Source of the DNA: Epiperipatus broadwayi
Lineage: Eukaryota; Onychophora; Udeonychophora; Euonychophora; Peripatidae
DNA: 64,000 bases
NCBI GenBank assembly: GCA_028023455.1
Contig: JAQFVV010012405.1
Location: 10,658,423 to 10,722,422 of the forward strand
Reading direction: 5' to 3'
The first letter of the stretch is position 1. Every line of letters begins with the position of its first letter. The position numbers and the translations under genes were made by a program. The notes below the pieces were generated by a model. That model did not search any database. It saw only the letters and a list, made by a program, of their open reading frames with translations, and was not told where the DNA came from. Positions 60,499 through 64,000 of this stretch are shown here, piece by piece.

Positions 60499-63400
60499 AT
60501 GGAGAAGGAATGGGTTTGTAAAATTAATGGTAAGAAAGTAATTTATAAATGTAATGGAGAAGAAAGAATTAAAAGAATTTATAAAAGAGTAGTTAGGAAA
60601 GAAGAAATTGTTAAAATTGGGTTTTTGAATATGCAAGGTGGTAGGAAACCAGAAAAGTGGATGGAATTAAATAAAACAATTGAAAATGAAGAGCTTGAGG
60701 TATTAGCAGTAGTGGAAACACATTTAAGAGAAGAAGAAGAACCTATTTTGGAACAGTTGGTATGGCAGGGTATAAATAGAAAAGAAAAAGAAAAAAGGGG
60801 TGGTGGTATAGGTGTTATATCAAAAAAATATTTAAATATTGTTAAATGTCAAGAACACTTGTGGTTTGAAATAAGGTTGGGTAGACAAGAATGGATGGTG
60901 GCTATAGTTTATATAGCTACTGGAGATAGTCAAATTATATTGGAGTGGAATAGTAACATATACGAATGTTTAGTTAAGGATATACAAAGTTTTAAAGAAA
61001 AGAGGAAGAGAATAATGGTTATAAGGGATATGAATGGACATATTGAAGAAATTGATGATGTAGATAATAAAAATGGACAGCTTTTGAAGAATTTTTGTCA
61101 GAAAGTGAATTTGAGTATTGGAAATTTATTAAATATTTATGAGGGACAATACACATGGTCCAGAAATAATATATTTCACACAATAGATTATGTATTGGTA
61201 GAGAAAGAGGGAATAAATAAAATACGGAAAATTAAGGTATTTGATAATGAAGAAAAAGTATGCACTAGTGATCATAATTTCATTGTAATTGAAATGGTTA
61301 GTAATGTGATGGAGAATAGAAATAAAAGTAGAAATAATAGTGAAAGATGTGGATGGAGAGTAAATGATAAGAATAAGTTGGAAGAGTATAAAATACAAGT
61401 TGAAGAAATAATGGAAGAGTGGGTTGGGGATGAGTATAAGGATTGGTGTAAGGAAGTAGAAAAAGTTGCAAATAGGGTTTTAGGTGAGAATATTGAAAAG
61501 AATAAAAGTAATAAAAAAATTAAAATTAGTAAAAGTGTAAAAGAAAGGAAAGAAGCATGTAGAGAATATAAGTGTGCTATTAAGAATAAGGAAAGTGAAA
61601 AAGATATTAATGCTAAATGGGAAAAGTACTTAGAAAAGAAGAAGTTGGCTAAAATAGATATTTATAGAGAGAGAATGAAATTGAATAGTAAATTGTTGGA
61701 GGATATTAATAAAAGTGGAAGAGATGGAAGTAAAAAATTTTGGAATTATATTAAAAGGAGAAATGTAGGGGAGAGAGAGTTAGTATTACTAGATGTTGAG
61801 GGAACTGAGTGTAGTTCTAGAGAAGATTTAGAGAGAATCTTAAATAGTTATGTAATGAATATAGAAAAGATGTTAAATGTGAATGATAGAATATTAGAAA
61901 ATATGAAAGAATATAGTAATGGGAATATTAGTTTTTCAGAAAATGAACTAAATGAGGTAGAGAAGAAATTGAAAAGTGGGAAGGCAAGAGGTTTAGATGG
62001 ATGGGCAGCAGAGATGGTAATGAATTTAGGATATAGGGCAAAAGTAAAGTTATTATCCTGTTTTAATAAAATGGCACAGAATAGAGTTTTCCCAAGTAGT
62101 TGGAGTAATACAAGAGTAAGGTTATTATTTAAAGGAAAGGGTAAGGATCATAGAAAGTTGAATAATTATAGACCGATAGCGGTAACATCAGTTTTATATA
62201 AAGTTTTCTCGTATATGGTGGCTAGTAAAGTTGTAAAATGGATGGAAGGGAATAATGTAGTGGGTGAAATGCAAGGAGGTTTTAGATTAGATAGGCATAT
62301 AGGAGATAGTTTATTTGTAGTTACACAACTTATGGATATGAGTAGGAATGCAGATAAACAGTTATATATGAGTTTTATAGATATAGAGAAGGCATATGAT
62401 AGAGTAAATAGAAATAGATTATGGATAAGTTTAGCAAATTTGGGAATGGATGAAGCTTTAATAGATATTATTAAGAAATTATATGAAAATAATTATTATA
62501 TATATCAATTAGAGAATATAGAATCAATTAAAGTTAAAAATGATGTGGGACTAAGGCAAGGATGCCCTATGTCACCTATTTTGTTTGTGTTGTATTTGAG
62601 TGAAATGGAAAGAGCAATAGAAAGATTAGGAAGAGGGATAGAGATACCGTTAATAGGTAGTAAGGGAGTATATATTTTGTCAGGTCTTTTTTTTGCAGAT
62701 GATATATTTTTGTGTGCAGAAAAAAGAGAAGATATGGAAGTTATGTTGAGGACATGTGCAAGAGTGGGTAAAGAGATGGGGATTAAATTTAGTGAAGAAA
62801 AATCAAATATAATGATGGTTAATACTGGGGAAAGAGAAGATGTAGAATTTTTATTGGGAGATATTAAGTTAAGTGTGGTGAATAGATATAGTTATTTGGG
62901 AATTATTTTAAGTAATCAGAAAAATTATTTGGATGAATGGGAGAAAAAATTGATAAATGAAGCAAAGAAAAGAAAGGGATTGATAAAGAAATTAACAGTA
63001 TTTTCATATAATAAATATGATGTAGCTAGAATTATATGGAAAGGAGTTGCAGTAGCAGGGTTAACATATGGTAATGATGCATTATATGTTAGTAAAAAGA
63101 TATTAGATTACTTAGAAAAAGCTCAAAGGGAAGTAGGAAGACATGCATTGGATGCAGAAGTATGGACAGCAAGGGAGGCAATTCAAGGAGAAATGGGATG
63201 GTCAAGTTTTCATATGAGAGATGCAAAAAGTAAAATGAAAATGTTTGGTAGATTGCAGTTTATGGATAATAAAAGAATAGCTAAAATAGTATTTAATTGG
63301 GTTATGAGTAAAGGGCAGGTAACAAGATGGGTGAGAAAGGTAATGCGCTATGCAAAAGATTTGGATAAAGAATTTATATCAGTATATTTGTACAAAAGAT

Positions 63401-63918
63401 GGGATGATTGTGTTAAGAGGATTATTGAGTGTTATAGTAGTAAGGAATGGGATAAAAGAATAGATTTATTAATAAAGACTAGGGAGTTAGAGAGATGGAG
63501 AAATAGTATGGAGAGTAAAAAGAGTTTAAATATATATAGAAATAAACAGAATATTAGGTGTGAGTTAATATATGATAATAGTAAGGAAAGTAGTTTATTG
63601 TTTAAGGCTCGAACGGGATCTTTAGCTACAAAAGAATATACATGTAAATGGAAAAATATGGGTGATTTATTTTGTAAATTATGTAAGGAAGGAATTGAAA
63701 ATATTAGGCATTTGTTAATTGAATGTAAATGTTTGAAAACAGAAAGGGTACATATAATGAAGTTGTGGAAAAATAAATATGAAAAGAGTGATTATACAGA
63801 AAGTGAATTATTGGTTTTTATGCTAGGTTTGGGAAAAGATAAGGGGGATTTAGATATAAAGGTTATAGAGTTGACAAAAATTATGTTGTGGAAATGGGAT
63901 AGAGCAGATTATGGGTAA
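60499..63918 (+). CDS. LINE ORF2: APE endonuclease + reverse transcriptase, intact (1139 aa)
   Basis: ATG at 60499, 95 nt after the ORF1 stop. APE domain at about residues 37-265: LNMQG (Asn44), VVETHL (Glu73), RDMNGH (Asp177, Asn179; usually GDFN), TIDYVL (Asp230), SDHN (Asp258, His259). RT at about 480-850: LDGWAAEM, NNYRPIAVTS, motif A FIDIEKAYDRV (Asp628), motif B LRQGCPMSP, motif C FFADDIFLC (Asp734/735), YLGIILS. C-terminal zinc motif CKLCKEGIENIRHLLIEC at 1059-1076, like those in other LINE ORF2 proteins. No internal stop or frameshift, in contrast to the copy at 42748-45140. The product would nick target DNA and reverse-transcribe the element RNA. Gly-to-Arg before Asp177 (RDMN) could weaken the nuclease. 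Confidence 0.93.
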   Translation: MEKEWVCKINGKKVIYKCNGEERIKRIYKRVVRKEEIVKIGFLNMQGGRKPEKWMELNKTIENEELEVLAVVETHLREEEEPILEQLVWQGINRKEKEKRGGGIGVISKKYLNIVKCQEHLWFEIRLGRQEWMVAIVYIATGDSQIILEWNSNIYECLVKDIQSFKEKRKRIMVIRDMNGHIEEIDDVDNKNGQLLKNFCQKVNLSIGNLLNIYEGQYTWSRNNIFHTIDYVLVEKEGINKIRKIKVFDNEEKVCTSDHNFIVIEMVSNVMENRNKSRNNSERCGWRVNDKNKLEEYKIQVEEIMEEWVGDEYKDWCKEVEKVANRVLGENIEKNKSNKKIKISKSVKERKEACREYKCAIKNKESEKDINAKWEKYLEKKKLAKIDIYRERMKLNSKLLEDINKSGRDGSKKFWNYIKRRNVGERELVLLDVEGTECSSREDLERILNSYVMNIEKMLNVNDRILENMKEYSNGNISFSENELNEVEKKLKSGKARGLDGWAAEMVMNLGYRAKVKLLSCFNKMAQNRVFPSSWSNTRVRLLFKGKGKDHRKLNNYRPIAVTSVLYKVFSYMVASKVVKWMEGNNVVGEMQGGFRLDRHIGDSLFVVTQLMDMSRNADKQLYMSFIDIEKAYDRVNRNRLWISLANLGMDEALIDIIKKLYENNYYIYQLENIESIKVKNDVGLRQGCPMSPILFVLYLSEMERAIERLGRGIEIPLIGSKGVYILSGLFFADDIFLCAEKREDMEVMLRTCARVGKEMGIKFSEEKSNIMMVNTGEREDVEFLLGDIKLSVVNRYSYLGIILSNQKNYLDEWEKKLINEAKKRKGLIKKLTVFSYNKYDVARIIWKGVAVAGLTYGNDALYVSKKILDYLEKAQREVGRHALDAEVWTAREAIQGEMGWSSFHMRDAKSKMKMFGRLQFMDNKRIAKIVFNWVMSKGQVTRWVRKVMRYAKDLDKEFISVYLYKRWDDCVKRIIECYSSKEWDKRIDLLIKTRELERWRNSMESKKSLNIYRNKQNIRCELIYDNSKESSLLFKARTGSLATKEYTCKWKNMGDLFCKLCKEGIENIRHLLIECKCLKTERVHIMKLWKNKYEKSDYTESELLVFMLGLGKDKGDLDIKVIELTKIMLWKWDRADYG

Positions 63919-64000
63919 ATTTAGAGTGGGGAATGTAAAAGAAAGTGGCTAACAGGTTTATCTGGGCTTAATTGCTGAGATATTCTTGACTTCGTTTAAG
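63919..64000 (+). other. LINE 3' UTR start, cut by window end
   Basis: GAGTGGGGAATG, then GAGATATTCTTGACTTCG match the 3' UTR of the copy at 45140-45230 and the fragment at 34608-34640. The end of the element is outside the window. Confidence 0.8.

Larger units (their letters stand above)
59800..64000 (+). mobile_element. SGNH/APE-type non-LTR retrotransposon, ORF2 intact, 3' end beyond window
   Basis: Two ORFs: an SGNH-hydrolase ORF1 (N-terminus missing, one frameshift) and a complete APE-RT ORF2. The 3' UTR begins at 63919 and is cut by the window edge. An SGNH/esterase ORF1 is known from CR1/L2-group LINEs; I infer that affinity but RT phylogeny is needed. Sequence up to about 59800 belongs to an RTE tail, so this copy is probably 5' truncated there. 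The sense strand is extremely poor in C. Confidence 0.88.

Overview
This is a piece of a eukaryotic, almost certainly metazoan, nuclear genome. It is strongly AT-rich and gene-poor. It contains one recognisable host coding exon, a retinal homeobox (Rx/Rax) exon at 47905-48152 with clear splice sites. The rest is retroelements, non-autonomous transposons, foldback repeats, microsatellites and unassigned AT-rich DNA. The mix of Penelope-like, RTE-type, SGNH/APE-type non-LTR and Ty3/Gypsy elements fits many invertebrates (spiralian or cnidarian, for example); I cannot name the species from the sequence.

Layout. 1-7742: non-coding, with a pure GAA/TTC triplet tract of about 700 bp and two short dispersed repeats. 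7743-13683: two Penelope-like element (PLE) head-to-head dimers side by side, an old diverged one (7743-10112) and a young near-identical one (10150-13683) with arms of about 1.74 kb. 13740-27077: one Ty3/Gypsy LTR retrotransposon with unusually long LTRs (about 2.4 kb). An RTE-type LINE (15396-18687) has inserted into its 5' LTR and made a 7-bp target duplication. 27090-32717: an older RTE copy split by about 3.1 kb of other DNA that includes a large imperfect palindrome (29611-30090) and a tight hairpin (31351-31404). 33827-35040: a non-autonomous DNA transposon with TIRs of about 190 bp and a 9-bp target duplication (Mutator-like in form). 36421-39085: a cluster of inverted, tRNA-related short repeats. 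40905-45260: remnants of two further LINEs. 47905-48152: the Rx exon, flanked by long AT-rich putative introns holding (AAT), (GATA/GACA) and (GA/GACA) arrays. 59446-63990: an RTE 3' tail on the minus strand, then a non-LTR retrotransposon with an SGNH-hydrolase ORF1 (one frameshift) and an intact 1139-residue APE+RT ORF2, running to the window edge.

Insertion order can be read from the nesting. The old RTE and the PLEs were present first. The Gypsy element then landed in a TA-rich stretch between the young PLE dimer and the old RTE (4-bp ATAT duplication). A younger RTE then inserted into the Gypsy 5' LTR. All elements carry disabling breaks except the LINE ORF2 at 60499-63918, which reads through and keeps its endonuclease and RT catalytic motifs. 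The neighbours do not cooperate as an operon or pathway. The best candidates for something new are the recurrent head-to-head PLE dimers, the tRNA-related foldback cluster, and the extreme cytosine depletion of the intact LINE's sense strand.
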